Positions 26,201 through 40,400 are shown, counted from the first letter of the stretch. The stretch: DNA of 64,000 nucleotides from Gorsachius magnificus (GCA_034008185.1 CM067082.1:102047311-102111310), one strand, 5' to 3'. Translations and numbers: made by a program. Notes: generated by a model not told the origin, from the sequence alone.

Positions 26201-27160
26201 TATTTGCATTTTGTAGTTGTTGCAAGCTATAAGGTAACCTATAGCAAAAGACCGAATGCCAATCTGTTGCAAAGTGATGCAGACACTACAGAGATCCTGG
26301 TGAAATTCCGTGACAACTGCAATAACACCTGTAGTATAGTCCTAACTATTTACTACATTATATGTGCACACTTTACACAAAAGCCTCCAAATGTCAACAG
26401 TGTTAAGCTGTTTTCTGTATGGAATAAAATGTGAACTATTTAGTATGGACAGTTCTGATGCTATGAAAAGAAAGACACCTTGATAAGAAAAGATACTTGT
26501 CTTTCACAGTTTATGCAGACCTAAAGATTCCTTGGGGACAGGAAGAAATCTAGAACTAAAATCTCCTTTGACATGAGTATAACCATCTCTTCTGTTTGTT
26601 AATCTTCACTTTTTATTTCTAAGACCGACTGTGACAAATGTGGTTCTCTCTTCAACAGAAATAGCATTATTTTACTCTAACTATATGAAAACTTGTAGTG
26701 ATTTCTAAGATGTATCTAGCAGAGTTCATCGGCAGTCAGTGTGGGACTTTAATATTTTTCTTAATGAATGCCATAATGAGATTTGTATTAACAAAGTTTT
26801 CTAGACCTTCCAAATTAGAAGGCATTGCTGATCTGTGGGAGGATCAGAATACCCTACGGAAAGAATTGAAGGAATGATTTTGAGAAGTGAGTTAGTAGTA
26901 ATGGGATGATAGTTAACCGTAGAAGATGTTCATTTGGGGTTGTTTAATAACTACCATTTCTGCCCCAGGCCAGGAGCTCTTGACTTGCCGACAACCATAG
27001 AAAAAGGCTGATGGATACATGGCCACAGCAGTAACATGCCATCCCAATTGCACTGGTGAGGCATTTCCAGTAGAGATAGGGAACGTGTAATAGTGTTGTG
27101 TAAGGTATGAGTAAGAGCCAGCTAGAATTACTGTGTGTGTAGTTGTGTCCTCACATATTA
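23230..27160. other. Non-coding DNA, nothing recognised
   Basis: AT-rich sequence with chance open frames. The longest, 23720-24070 (+, 116 codons), is slightly exon-like in composition in its middle but has no recognised domain and no convincing splice pair. No CpG island, RNA gene or clear transposon end is visible. Confidence 0.5.
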
Positions 27161-27169
27161 GGAAACATT

Positions 27170-27515
27170 AACTGGATCTAGAACATATACAAAAAAGAAC
27201 TGGTAGGATGATCTTGGGAGTGGCGAGCTCGATGGATGAGATGAAAGCAGGATGGCTTGGCAAAGCAAAGTCTGGGAGGAGAACTATGTAATTCTATTGA
27301 GGTAGGGAGGATAAAGAGCAGATAGGGAAAGCAGTATTTCAGCATTATTTAGGTCAATGGTGACACAAAACCAAAAGAATACTGCTGGCCACGAATATAT
27401 CTGTATTTAAAACTTTTGAACCATCAGAAGGGTGAAGATCTAGAATAACTCTTCTGCAAGAGTGTTTGAAGGCAAGTAACCCCGCTAGTTTTACATCAAT
27501 TTTAGGTAAGTTCTG
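27170..27515 (+). repeat. CR1-like LINE 3' region fragment
   Basis: The segment follows the 3' part of a reptile/bird CR1-type LINE in order: 'agaactggtaggatgatctt', 'gggagtggcgagctcgat', 'ttggcaaagcaaagtctggg', 'actgctggccacgaatata', 'ttgaaccatcagaagggtga' and 'aactcttctgcaagagtg'. Many substitutions and small indels show it is old. It is truncated at both ends, and the terminal ATTCTATG-type tail is missing. No open frame for the endonuclease or reverse transcriptase is present. Confidence 0.75.
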
Positions 27516-27519
27516 AGAA

Positions 27520-30500
27520 GTTTGGAAAGAGGAACTAGGGAAAATATTCCGCTGGTTTTGTTTTGACACCAATTAAAATGTTCTTAACACATGGCTGGTT
27601 GGTTAAGACAATAAGGATTCAGTCTTACATCACCAGGAGATCTCTGTCAGTCTATGTTTCTATATAAAATTATATAAATTTTACATTTATGTAATTTGTC
27701 AACACAACAGTGAGATATTCACTCCTCATGGTAAAAGACAGGGTCCTAGAAACCTAATCAGAATAATGCAAGAGAAGAATGCTAGGAAAACACCATCAAC
27801 ACTGTGAGGAGTTACTTTTACATTAGTTTTAAGAATTAGTTTACTGTTCCAGACCATTTGGTAGGATAATATTTGGCCCTCCAAGCACACATATATAAAT
27901 GGGCACTTAATTTTTTTTTCCTTCTTTATGATCTTATGCAGAAGGCACCCTGAGTATCTCCCAAGGATTACAACAACAGAACACTAAACACCAAATTTAG
28001 GTGGCAGCATTTTGATCCCTCTCTTTCCTACAGTATCACTGTCAGGTTAGGTCATCAGATTATCCAGAAGAGCACGAGGCATCCTTTCCAAGGTGCTTCT
28101 CCATATTGCTCCCTGATGCATCCATTTTGGACTGCCATGGGCCTCTTCCAGTAGTGTAATGCATAATGAAAACAAATATAGCAGTGTCTGTAAATTATAA
28201 TCTCTGATGCAGGAATTGTAACAATGTGAGAGAAGTTGTTAAATTCCCTCTTTTTCTCCACCCTTTAATGGGCACTGAAATGTGCTTAAAATTTTTAAAG
28301 CTGTTGCTGTTATGATAATGTTTTCTGAAACCTCTTTTCTTTTTCTCTTCTCTAAACCTAAATTTTGGGCCTATTCTAAATTAACAGTGTCCCTTTGACA
28401 TTCATGGGATTTATGTGCATGGAGGGAAAATACATCCCTTTGCTGGATTTGAGTCAGGAGGATCCCAGAGGCATATACTGTACTTCTGAATTTCCTTCCG
28501 CTTTTCATGACTGTAATTCTTGTGTCCTCTTTTGCATACATAATTGATTAATCTGTATTTTTAAAGGTTTAATACGGTTCTTCTTTTTAATCTGGAGGCA
28601 CATGATTTCATTTTCATTATACTCCCAAGGTCTCCGAGTTCAGTTTTCGATTTCCCTACCCTGCCATCTGTGGGAACAAATTAGAGAGAAAATAACACTT
28701 TTGGATTATTGGGATAAGGAGAGAATAAGCAGCAAAGGAAGAAGGAGAATTAAATGAAAATTCAAAGATATAGACATGGATTCCCTGAAACAGGAGCAGG
28801 GAAATTTAAATAACACTTTCTTGTGCCAGCATCTCTCTTGAACTATGAGAGAAGACAACCCATATTACTGTTGGTGCTCTATTGCCACAATTCCCATTGG
28901 GACAGCTGAGTCCAGGATCCTCTGAATTTCCCACTGGTGGAAGTCACTTAATCAACAAATTCCTCAGATTCCCCAGCCCTACCTCCCTACCTTTTTAAGG
29001 CTTAAGAGAAGATCCATTAAGAGACTTAAGGGCTTTTCAGATGCATAAGTGTTGCTGGGCCTGTGCTAATCTGCATAGAGGTTGTGGTGTCCTAAACATC
29101 CTCTGCTTTCACCCCAGGACACGTTTTGCAGGGAAACATGACAGCTTTGCCCTGGATCATGACCCGCAAGGTCTTGAGTATTGCATGGCTGAGCACCAAA
29201 CCCCCAAATCTCTTTATGGAATATGCCCCTGGCAACTCCCGATACCCTTGGTATGGAGAAAAGCCTATCTTTGTGCCTTGACACTGCAGCACGCTCTTCT
29301 GGTGAATTCTCAGCCTGTGGGCTTCAACTCTTCCAAATCACTGTGAACCCAGAGTGAGTCTAGCCCCTTCAATAGCCTGGTCTGAGCTAGTATTCTTCCA
29401 GCTTTCAGCCCCCACTATTCAAAGGAAAATAAACGGAATGAAGTGTGAGGGTGCAGAGATTGCGAAGATTTCATTTTCTTCCCATGAGTGTACTGTGAGT
29501 CAGATTGCTAAGAATCAACCTTATCACTAGCCAAGATGCATTTTTACTTATAAGTTAAAGTAAGAATTAAAAATTTAGATATACGGTAATGTAAAATTAC
29601 AGAAATTTAAAAGAACAGAAATGGATTTAGCAGGTCTATGCATAGTCTCAATAAACACCTAACAATAACATCCAAGCCATCACAGTGTTTCAACTGATGT
29701 ATATGGCTGGCTGTATGGACTCCATAACCCGTGCAAGGACTAGCCTGCCTCGGCCAGTCCTTCAGCCTGCATCTGTCCTCAACTCTTAAAGATAAGTGCA
29801 GTAGCTGCTCCACACAACTGCCCCGAGCAGCTTCTCTAGCCAAAGGTGTAATGACCTCCTCCTTCCTCTCTTTTCCTGTTTACCTGCCCTCGGTCTCCAT
29901 GACTGGGCACTGAGCATTTGGAAATTAGCTCATTTCCTTCCCCCACTGCTTAAGGTTGCTTGATTATTATTTCTATTGTGTTTGCACCTTCCTTCTACCT
30001 TCTGAAAACATGCTGGTACAGCTTTGTGTGGGATGTCATGAGACATAGCGAATACATGATCTTCTTACCAGAACTGTAACTATTCTCACTCCATGAACCT
30101 CATGTAAAAGCTAGATGTGATACAGGAATGGTGATGGTGGAAACAGGGAGGCTTGAACATCTGGTCCTGGTGGGAATTTGGGGCAGGGGGTGTGGGAGGG
30201 AAGACGGTGACTGTGTACTTGACTGATTTGTTAAGGTGTTGATAGAGTAAATTTTTTTTTGCAATACCAAGTTGTAAACTGCTCTTATGGTTGATACCCT
30301 TGAGTCTGATTAGCAGTTTGCAGGATTGAGATAGCAAGGGGGTTTATTGGAGTGGGCTTGCCTCAACACAGGAGGAGTATATCCTGCTTCCTGCCCCAAG
30401 GATGGATTAAATATTTTCCATTTGGATCACTGAATGATGTGTCTAGACAGGGCTGGCAGCAGGAAGAGTCACCATTTTCCTGATTCAGGGAGGAAAGCCT

Positions 30501-32770
30501 TTTGTTTTGCTTTGTTCCCGTCCAGCTCATATTCTTCACCATCATGGCCCGGCCTCACCAGGAAAAAAGAGGGATCTACCTTTCACTGTTTCATAGTCTG
30601 AGCAATGCTACTGTCTGTGAGGAGCAGTCATCCTCCCCTCCTGCTCCCAGTGCTGCTTCTATCTTCACCCTATGACTTCCAAATACAAATGGTTGTCCTT
30701 GGAAGATGAGCAGAGAATAGGACATGGTATGATCAGGGACACCAAGGTGTCACAGTCACACCAGTGTAAACACCTGTAGCGTGTCTGCTTTTATCTCCTT
30801 ATCAAGGTGTGTGAAGGGAATTAGTCAGTAATTTGTATTGTCAACAACCCTGTCTGGCCTGTTAGCCAAACTGCTGAGCCTGAGAAGAGAGACTGGCTTT
30901 GTACTATGCATTAGGTTCAACTAATGAAGACGTTGGTGTTTTTCTAACATGGATTTATTTTAACTGTTCAGCTGCAAATACACATGCAGGCTCCAAGGCA
31001 GTTTAAATAGTTCCAGGAACAACTTCTTCATCACATTTCTCAAGCAGATTATCAAGTTACAAATATTACATCATCAACAAAAAGTCTTTTTGGCTGACCA
31101 CTCTGTAAAACCCAGTCCTTTAGGTTTTGCTACGTAGGCATTTCTGAGTGGCGTGCACACTCTGATAGCTCATGTTCTCTGAGAATTTGTAATCCTCCAT
31201 TGCTCAGCTGGGGGGGTTGAATTCTGGAAAAGCTCTTTTCAGTAGTTTTTCCCAAGTCTACCTAAGTGAGCCTCCGTTAGTGCTGGCATCCATCTGACTT
31301 CTGTGGTCTGCTGGAGGACTGCTGGTGTTTTTCGCTGGATGCGTTCCATTTCCCTTATCTAAATGTAAAAGGAATATGGTTCCTGGTTTAAGAGAAAGAT
31401 AAATGATTACCTAGTCACTTCAGAGGTGAAAGCAGGAGGTCATTTCCCCATCACCTTTTAGCTGACTTGAGTTGTCTTCACCAAAAGCAGATGTCATTCC
31501 TGATGAGTAAGGAAAAGGGGGTTTTGAAGGAGATGCTATAACCTCCATTCATGAGAACAGGCAACACATCTTGCATTTCCTACATGCCCCTCCTCTGTGG
31601 CATCAGTGGGAGGTTTGGGCATGAATCATGAGACAGGCAGGGCCTGCATTTTAAGCCATTTACAGCTTTAGGTTGAAATATGTCCACCAGAGAAATGCGG
31701 CATGAAAGGGGCTACATGCTGGTTTTGTTCTGCGTGTCAGTCCCACAATCCAGTATCAGTGGGGTCCCATGCATGCAGATGAACAGCATATGACCCAAAG
31801 CCTTAATGCGGAACAGATTTTCCTGGGCTTTGGGGCTCCAGTAAGGACTGTATAAGACTGTACTTAAAAACTGACTGGTTTTGAATGTGGCAAGTAGAAT
31901 TACTGTTTCTTGCTGGTTTCAGGGTAACATTGTCTCACTCCTAATGAGAAAGAGAGGATGATTTTGAGGTCCCATAAAACAGTGTTGCTGCTCTTGTAAA
32001 CTATCAAAGTGGGTAAGGGCTTTAAAGCTGGTAGGTGTTAGTCCTGGGCTCTTTCCGACCTCAGAGTCCTCAGCTTGCACTGCCTGAGCTGGCTGGTTCC
32101 TCCTCATGCTCATACTTGTGTGAAGTCACTGTCCGTCTGTCCGTCACAGACTGAACAAGAGCAGTCCTCCTCCTGCTGCATCTGCAGAGCCGGGGGATGA
32201 GGAGGGATGTGAAAGGAGTTTCGGCTGTGCTGCCTGCTTACTGGCCACAGTAGGTCACCTCGCATAGGTGCTACCTATCAATCTCATATGGTTCCTGGGC
32301 AGGTTGGAAGCGGGTTATTGTCCACCTATGACAGTGGAGGCCCCAAGGAATGAAACTTCCTAGGGAGGTGGCGTAACATTATTTTCTGGTCAGGCCATTA
32401 TGCAGCATTTTGTACTCCAGTCACAACAATTCTCTGTTGCAAGAATTCCTCTTGATTTTGCACCCCTAAAGAATTCATCAGGTATTTTTTAGAAGAATGT
32501 TTCATTTGCTCTTTTTGACAAAACGGGGTTGGCTGGGGGGGGGGGAGGTGAGGTGTCTTTATATTTAAAATAGAAAAGTTTTTTTAAAATTACCATGGGA
32601 AATAAATAAAATATTTTTGCAAGAAGCTCAGCTCCAGAGTGATTCCACTAGGCCCCATTCTCCTTTTCTTGATGAAACTCAGCTGATTTAAAGTGGGCTG
32701 CTTTCCTCTCACAGGGAAGTCACACAAGACCTTTCAACTAACTTTGAAAAACACTTTCTTCTGCATCTCA
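27520..32770. other. Non-coding DNA, nothing recognised
   Basis: No reading frame above about 100 codons and no family resemblance. A G11 run lies at about 32537-32547. Composition is ordinary and CpG-poor. Confidence 0.55.
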
Positions 32771-32779
32771 CTATTTCCA

Positions 32780-32960
32780 TTGAAAAGTTATCCTAATTGA
32801 ATCAGTTTACCTTTTGAAACATTAATTAAATTAAAAAGATCTGGTGTTGCCAACAAAACAGAAAAATGCTTTTTAATTTACAGCGGAAATCAATTATCCA
32901 GTATCTGTGGATATAACTGAAAGAATATTATTGTAGTTTCATTTTGTTTTCTTGGGGGGA
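32780..32960. promoter_or_regulatory. Possible conserved AT-rich regulatory element
   Basis: AT-rich but complex sequence with several homeodomain-type cores ('acattaattaaattaaaaag', 'ttttaatttacagcgg', 'tcaattatccag') and no repeat signature. The base texture resembles vertebrate conserved non-coding elements, but no comparison is possible here. Confidence 0.25.
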
Positions 32961-32969
32961 AGAAAGACT

Positions 32970-35900
32970 AATTGTTTTTTAAATGAAAAGTTAAGTAGCA
33001 TAGTTTACCAAGAAGTATAACCACAGACTGGTTTGATGTGTGTTGCACAGCTGGAATTAGAAACACACTCAAAAAGAACAAAAAAATAGAAACCACAGAG
33101 CTATTAAGCTGAGACAGTAAAGAATCAGTGAAATTGGCCTGGCTTTTCTTTTTCCACTTAAAGGTACTATTCACTTGGATAAACAGTATAGCCTTTGCAA
33201 ATAAATAAACTTACATTTCTTTAACAACAACAAAACAAAAAAAGAAACAGGAGAAGGAAATAGGAAAAATCTAAACCAAACAAAGAGTGAGAACATAGGG
33301 ATCATTAAGTATGTGATTTCAAACAAAAATGCTGTTAATTAAGGGCAACGCCCAGCAGCAGGAATCTGGGAAAGAGGTTGAAACAAGACACAAATATCAT
33401 GTCCTTCAAGTTTAATTAATTTCTTTGGACAATCTCCAAACATGTAGGGGGAAAAAAAGGAACATAAAAGAGCCAAAGGAGGAAAAATATTAAAAGTGAG
33501 AGTTCCTGAAATTTGAAATTGTAGCATTTACAGAAATGCAAATGTCAGTATGTTTGCCTCCTGAAAAGCCGTAACTAGAACCTGAGAGGTTAGGAAAATG
33601 AAGTTTAAACTCTTACGTGTCTAAACAAACAGGCTCTTTCGAAGTGTTTGTAGCAGCTGGATGCCACGGCAGCCTCTTCATGCGGCACACACTTGTTTTG
33701 TGGCAGAACGCTCGGAAAAGCAGTTCCTGCCTGTAGAAAATACATGCTTCTTCCACGCATTTTAGTTGCCTGGGTCATCACTGTCTGCAGTCCTGACTGT
33801 GCCCGCAGCAAAGCTCTTCCTGCTGGTTCAGTAGTTGCCCCCAAGTCAGTTTGTAGCTGGCAATGGGACCAGTGCAACCAGAGAGGAGTAGCGCAGTGAA
33901 GTGCCCCTGGCACAGCAAATGCCTGCCAGGTCTTACTGAAAAAAAACCCCACAAAGGCAAAATAAATGAGTCAAAACAAAAGAATATGTATTCCTTTCCA
34001 ACTGCATTTGCTTTTTTTTTTTTAATACTGAAGTCTTCCCATTCTTCACGTATTAGCCAGCTCCTTCATCCCAAATTCCTCCTGCTGCTGTAATTAACTC
34101 ACAAAAGTGTGCCAGTCCCATGATTAGTAGAAATACTCATGTATTTCTAACCTCCCCCCTTTTTTTTTTGCTTTAACATTTCCTGAATTTTCCAGTCAGA
34201 TATCTGACTCTTTTCCACTCCTATGCCTTCTCTCCTCCTTCCACCCCTAACACTTTCCATCACTGCCTAAAGAATCCCTCCCATCGCCAGTCATTTCCCT
34301 GTCTCTGCACTTGAAGCTGAATTTCATTGCCTGGCTCCAGCAGCCCTGTTCCCCACAAGGTTTTAAGAGCTTTTCCCACTGCAAGTGATGGGGCAAAGTC
34401 TGCCAGGGCAGTAAGTAGCCAGAGGGTGGAAAATAAATGGATTCAGAAGCTCCAGGTATATCAGCGGTGCTGCAGATTGCAGGAGGAAGGAAAGAGAGAG
34501 GCAGTGTGAACAGATACAGTGAACTTGTTTATGGTGAGCACTCATGGGGCTGACAGAGATCGGTTGCTTAATGGAAGTGGGTTTCCTATAAACACTGAAC
34601 AGATTCCTACCAAATGTCCCATGTGGGTATTTTCGGCAGAATTGCATTATGCCTATTAAAATAGTCACAAATAAGCAAAAATCTTTTCAAAAGACATCTT
34701 TCAAAGATGTAAAAGGAGTGACTTGGATTATTTATGTCACTGTATTCTGTCTAATCATGTACAACCCATCCCTTGGATAGGTTAACTGCACAAATGTTGG
34801 CTGAATCTGCAAATAGCTGTGGATGCTAAATGAGCGGCCAGCTTGGTCATCAGCCCCCCAGGGTGCTCCCTGTCTCATGTGAGACCTGAGGATACTCAGC
34901 TTTGAGGATCATTTGACCAAAACCGAAGTGCATGGTAATGAAGAAGCAGAAATGCAAATAAAATTTCCTTGCCTTGAAAAAATAATCGTTTGGTAAGTTG
35001 CTCTGAAGAATGTTAACCAGATTTTTTTTTTAAAGTGTTTATTTGTATTTATTACTGTGCAGACTAAGAGGGGAATTAAACATCTGGATAATGGCATGTT
35101 TACAATTTAAAAAACATCCTAACGGTCATATTCTTTCCTCTGTAGAAAGGCTCGCACGCTTCTAAAGAAGATACTTGTTTATCTGTGTTGTTTATTGATC
35201 TACTGTCTGGCTAATACACCACTTGAAAAGATTCTGAGCCAAATGTACCACTAATGTAAGCAGATGCAATTACATCAAAATCAGTTGCAAGTTGCAAAAC
35301 CCTCTTGAGTTTGCTCATGAAAAACATTAACTTGACAATGACTGGTCAAAAATATCTATTTGTTTTATTTCAAGTCCGTCTCACTGAAACTAGATTTAGA
35401 TGGAGATAATTTCAATGAGTTCAGCAGAATTGCTCTGAATGAGCTCTTGTATGATGAAAACTAAGCATACTTGTTTTTAAAGAATACCTTCCCAATGTCA
35501 ACACTTCAGAGAATTAAAAAATGTTTCTTCTCCTTTTTTTATGTCACTCACGTTGGAAAGCAAAATGAGAGCAGCCTTTTATACTGAGGTCCCCCTGGTT
35601 TGTATGCAGTAACACAATTTCAGCAAGGAAAAGTTCTGAGCACTGTAGAGGAGAGTGTAGGCTTTTTCAGTCAGATGAGAAAGGAAATCTAGAAATGTAT
35701 TCACAAAGAGATTAAGGCTGACATTCTCAAAGCCATCTTGGGTATTTAGATATTCGCCTTGCACTAAAATTAACAAGATTTGTTTGTCTAAAGACCCTAT
35801 CTTTGAAAATTTTAACTTTTTTAAGCACTTGCCTCCCCCCCTCCTAAATTTGGACACTGGCCACAAATATATCTGGAGTCTTCCTAATATTAGGTTAGAA

Positions 35901-37280
35901 ATACTGCATATCTGTGTGTGTGCAAATGTGAGTCTGTGTACCATTATATGTTTGAATCTTCAATAACAGATGTAACATTTCTATATGATAAGAAAAACCT
36001 TAGCAAATGATGTGAGAAGGTGGGTGTCAGTCAGGTGGTTTACTCTACCTGCATTTCAAAGGCAATCCATTTGAAATATGATGAAAGGTGGACCATGTCC
36101 AGCCTGACACTGTTTGAAAAGCTTTTCCCTACTCCCATCTTTAAATAGCATGAGGGAGATGATGCTTTCAAAGCAAACCTTGTCTCAGAGGTCAGTATTG
36201 TGGGGAAGGGTAACGTTGTTTCAGAGAAATGCACATTTTATTTTATTTTTCTTGGCAGCCCATTGGTTGTCATCAGGCTTGCCTTGGTGGAAATATTTTT
36301 TTTCTTTTAGTTAAGAGAAACAAATTGTGAAATCTTCAGCTTTTTGAAAGGTGAGACAAAGTAAGACTGGCATTGAAATAGACTGGATGGTATAAGCTTC
36401 AGCTTCATGAGTATTGTGTCTAGCAGAGTGGTAATCTTGTCGCAGCTGTACACTGAAGAAATAACTCCAGAAGTAACAAAGATTGAGATTTTTCTTGTAT
36501 GAATCCCATAATTCCACATCTTTTACCAGGAAAACATTGCTGTTTAATATATTTTATCCAGGATGATGAAAATCACTATGGGTCTGTTGTACAAGCCAGA
36601 ACACACTCAGGCACCTTTGATGTTCTGGAAAAAAAAAAAAAAAAAAGAAAAAGAAAAAGAAAAGGAGTTATTGCCTATAGAAAGGAGGGGTTTCTCAGCC
36701 CACAGGATAGAGTCTAAGTAGAAGCAGCTTCACAACTGACCTGGGAATAAGTGCAAGGGAACCTGCTGAAGGCAGAGCTGTCCACACATGTGCCCTTCAG
36801 ATCACCAAAAGCTTCTCTGTGGGCAGGACCTTGAAGTCCTTTACCTGTCTGACCCTAAACAAGCGGGTTTCTCCTTCAATTTTGGAGCTGCCATATCCAC
36901 TTTAGGGAGCGGGTTGTTTTACGTGTAGATCGGGCAGGTAGTGAGGATGCGTGGGTTGCCGTGTGTCTTTGGTTTTGCAGATAAAATGCAGCTCTGTGTT
37001 TTTGTCTTCACTGATTTGGTTAGGAGGGCTGATTGTCTCCCCTGGCATGCAAGGTTGGGGCATGGAGGAGGGCCAGCTGGCTGCTGTGCCATCCAGATAA
37101 GAGCACATTGCTGTTAATAACGCGGGGAAAACAATCAGGAGTTATGGTAGGGATAATATCTGCCCCTTTGGGAGGGTGTGTACCTGCCATTTATTACTCA
37201 TGTTCTCAGTTCTGGTTAGCTTTCCATTTCTTGCTGGATAACTGGAATCCAAAACTAATTGAGAAGGGTATTTTTCCTCA
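32970..37280. other. Non-coding DNA with A-rich tract
   Basis: No gene recognised. A simple A-rich tract lies at 36629-36664: about 18 A followed by a few 6-bp GAAAAA-type units. The stretch at 35200-35470 is repeat-free and motif-rich and could be regulatory. A T-rich run lies at about 34012-34024. Confidence 0.5.
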
Positions 37281-37289
37281 CATTTATCT

Positions 37290-37480
37290 CTGGTTACCTT
37301 TTCTCCAAAGCAGACCTCATTCCTGTGATTCATGCCTTTATCACCTGCAGACTCACCGCTGCCTCACTCACCCCCACCAAGGCCCTGTCTTGGGCATATT
37401 TGGAAGATGGCTTGAAATGCTTGCAGCTGGGCTGCCTTGCTCTGAGCGCACAATGCTGGCATTGGCTTTGATTTGTAAAG
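37290..37480 (+). repeat. Fossil LINE (L2/CR1-type) reverse-transcriptase fragment
   Basis: Starting at 37313, one frame reads 'DLIPVIHAFITCRL' and continues 'TAASLTPTKALSWAYLEDGLKCLQ'. The phrase IHAFIT-RL is a hallmark of the region just after the catalytic palm in L2/CR1-type LINE reverse transcriptases, where it is normally followed by DYCN. Here those residues are replaced and the reading breaks soon after. The overlapping 185-codon frame at 37033-37590 is in another phase and is best read as a by-product. The fragment is short and inactive. Confidence 0.55.
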
Positions 37481-37489
37481 TCCCACAAT

Positions 37490-40400
37490 GTCCTGAGGCT
37501 GGCCTACCTGTAAGGACGCCTCTCACCCTCTCCCCAGCGGCCGCTCCGCATCAGGAGCAGCATTCCTGCAGGAGAAGGAGCCTCCGGTAGAGCCCTGGGG
37601 AGGAGGGCATGTCAGTAAGTCCCTGAGCTCCTTTCCAGCCCCGAGGGTCTCATGTTTGCTGCTTGCAGGCCACATTGCAAAGTTCATCTCTTTATACACT
37701 TGGGAAGAGGCAAGAAGTCCTTGTCCTTCTCTCCAGAACAGGCTCCGGTTTTGCTTTTTTGCTATCTAGGGTGCAGAAAGAGTTGCCACTGATTTGGCTC
37801 TGTGTTTCGGTTCGGTCTGTGCTGTTCAAAACTCGGGGTCTGGAGAAGCTACAGCCTCATTCTGTTACCACACGTCTCAACAGATTTTTCAAAAGATAAC
37901 AGACCAAATACAGGACCAGTTTTTGAAGTTTTTATTCAGCTTTTCTTGCTGAAGGCAGCTTTCTTGCTGATGTCTCCCAGACTCAGGCAGTAAAAAACTG
38001 AGAGGCAACTGGATCAGGACTGCAGAATATGGCCCACTAACCTTAGCCCAGGCAGAAGGAGCCGAGAACAGCAATCAATCACAGTTTGATACCTGGGCTT
38101 ATAAAAAGCTTACTGGAATAGTATGTATAAATGCATAAAGCATCTGTGCTTTGAAGCCAACACATTTTCTCCCTGCTCCATGGAAATTGCCTGGGTTAGA
38201 CCATAAAGATACACCACTCTTTGTGTGGTATATAAAGAATATCAATACCAAAAGAATTTATGTATGATCCAAGAATTTTTTAATAAAGTGTGTGTTCTCT
38301 GGCCATTGCTTCTGTTCTTTATGAATAGATATAAGGAGTGATACGATTTCATCTAAGATACACCAGAGGTAGATTGCTAGCTGTCTGTAACCTCCTTGAG
38401 TAGGCTGGGCTCTGGAAGAAGGAGCTTTTAATGGTTTGATATAGTGAGTGATATTAGACTGCTCTTATCTTAGGGCTCAGCCCATCCTCTTACACAACCC
38501 AACACCGTAGAACAAATGAATCACGCCTTAGCCTGCTAAATGGGATTTGGGGGCATAACTATAAATTAAGCTTTCCTCTACTCCACCTCAGAACGATTCC
38601 TCCTCCATAATGCTCCTAAGTCGTACCTTTCCCGAGCTCCACAGAGCTGAGTAAACTCTGTTTGTTGTCTTATTGCACACAGACATTTTAAGGTCTACCT
38701 TGATGGTTGGAGGTTTTCTGTTGGTTTTTAATTGTTTGTGCTTCTCCTCCCTGTATGGAGATGGCAGGTAGAAGCTCGCAGCTTTGCGGTTGGAACAGAA
38801 GACAGTAAAGATTGTTTCTCGGTGTTGCCTTACCCCAGTTTCCTATACAAACAAGGTTCACTCTGGTAGGCTCCAGTGTGTCTGAGGAATGATGTTATTT
38901 ATTATGGTTATCACCTTGAAGCATTAGGCATGTTTTTAGCTACAGTAAGTTGAGGAATCTCATATTCTTTGGGATGGTTTGGGAAGCCGGTATAGAGGAC
39001 AAAGGACAGGACTGATTTGCTTGCAGTAGTCTATGCTGTTGAGGAGTCTTCTTGAGCAGGGTTCTTTTTATGTTATTATAGTAGAAGTATTGTATGGGCC
39101 ACTTTTGTCAGGCAAAGGTGAAAAGGGCAAATGCAGAAGTCAGAGACGAGGTCACTGCCTGCCAGGAAGGAACCACAGATGGAAGAAAGCACTGCTCAGG
39201 GAGCTGGAAGGTGAGAGCCCAGGTGGGATTTGTCTCACCAGGCAGTGCTGGGGCAGCCGGATTCCTGCATCCAACCTCCTCCCGCGACTTCCTTGCAGTC
39301 AGCAAGATTAATCAGTCCTGGATTTTCAGAGACTGATTCATCTACCCTGTCTTAGTCACCTGTTTTGGGAGGGGTGAATTGCAACCCAAGGACTGTCAAG
39401 GATGTCCCAATGGGATGTTCAAGCTGGAGAACAAGCTTTTAGCCCATTAAAGTGGAGCTGACATGACGTCTGCTCACCAGAATGAGCGAGGAAGAAGCTC
39501 TTGTGAACAGTGGAGTCTATCGACCACATGCTTTTATATATGTTTAGGTGATAGAGACAGTATCGTGGCTGCAAGTTCTCCATAAAGCTCTCATCTGCTC
39601 ACCAGCATCGTTTCTGTCTTGTTTCTTTACTGTTTTCCATCCTTTAGCTGATCTTATCTATGTCTGGGCCATGGTATGAGTAGTCATTAAGTCATATATG
39701 GTGAAGGATGAGTAGAGCTCTCGGTCATCTTTTGATCATGTTACTGTCTTCTGCTTATGAATTTCCTCTGGTTTATCTACTAAGGAAAATGAAAAGTACC
39801 TTCCCTTGATTCCTGTCACCCTTGTTAAATTCCCTTGTGCAGTGTCCTCAGATTTCCAATTCATAGCTCAGGTATCCCGCTGTATCATGTGAGGTTTTGT
39901 GAGTACTTATTTCTCTCTCTTCGAACTCCAGATCCCAGACTCATGTAAGCATCAGCTATCATTCTGCTTTACCTGTGTCTCCCCTGCCTCTGCAGTTGCA
40001 AAGCAAAGCTTGCAAGTTTAGGGCAGTTTCAATTTTTATAGCACACTCTTCACTAACTGATTAACCAGAAGGAACTGAGGAGACTTCAGTAGCATTTCAG
40101 TTGTATTTTAATCTTCTTTTTTAAGCACATCTCATGATGTATGAGAGCCAAATTAATTGCCTTCCAACACTTTGATGTCTCTATTGTGATTAGGTACCAC
40201 GTGCATCATTCACACTATATTCAGAAGGCTATATAAAAATGAAAGTGGTTTTTGTGCTCCTATTAACTAATGCTTTGAAAGGTAGGAAGAATCAGAATTC
40301 CAAATCTAAGTTTAATAGTTCAACAAACTAAACACCACCAACAAAAAAGGGGCAGAATAAAATTGAGAGGGTAAAATAATAAATCAAAAGAGAAAGGACC

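Noticed and set aside
37033..37590. 185-codon plus-strand frame
   Set aside because: It overlaps a LINE reverse-transcriptase fossil that reads in a different phase. No coherent domain is seen in this frame.
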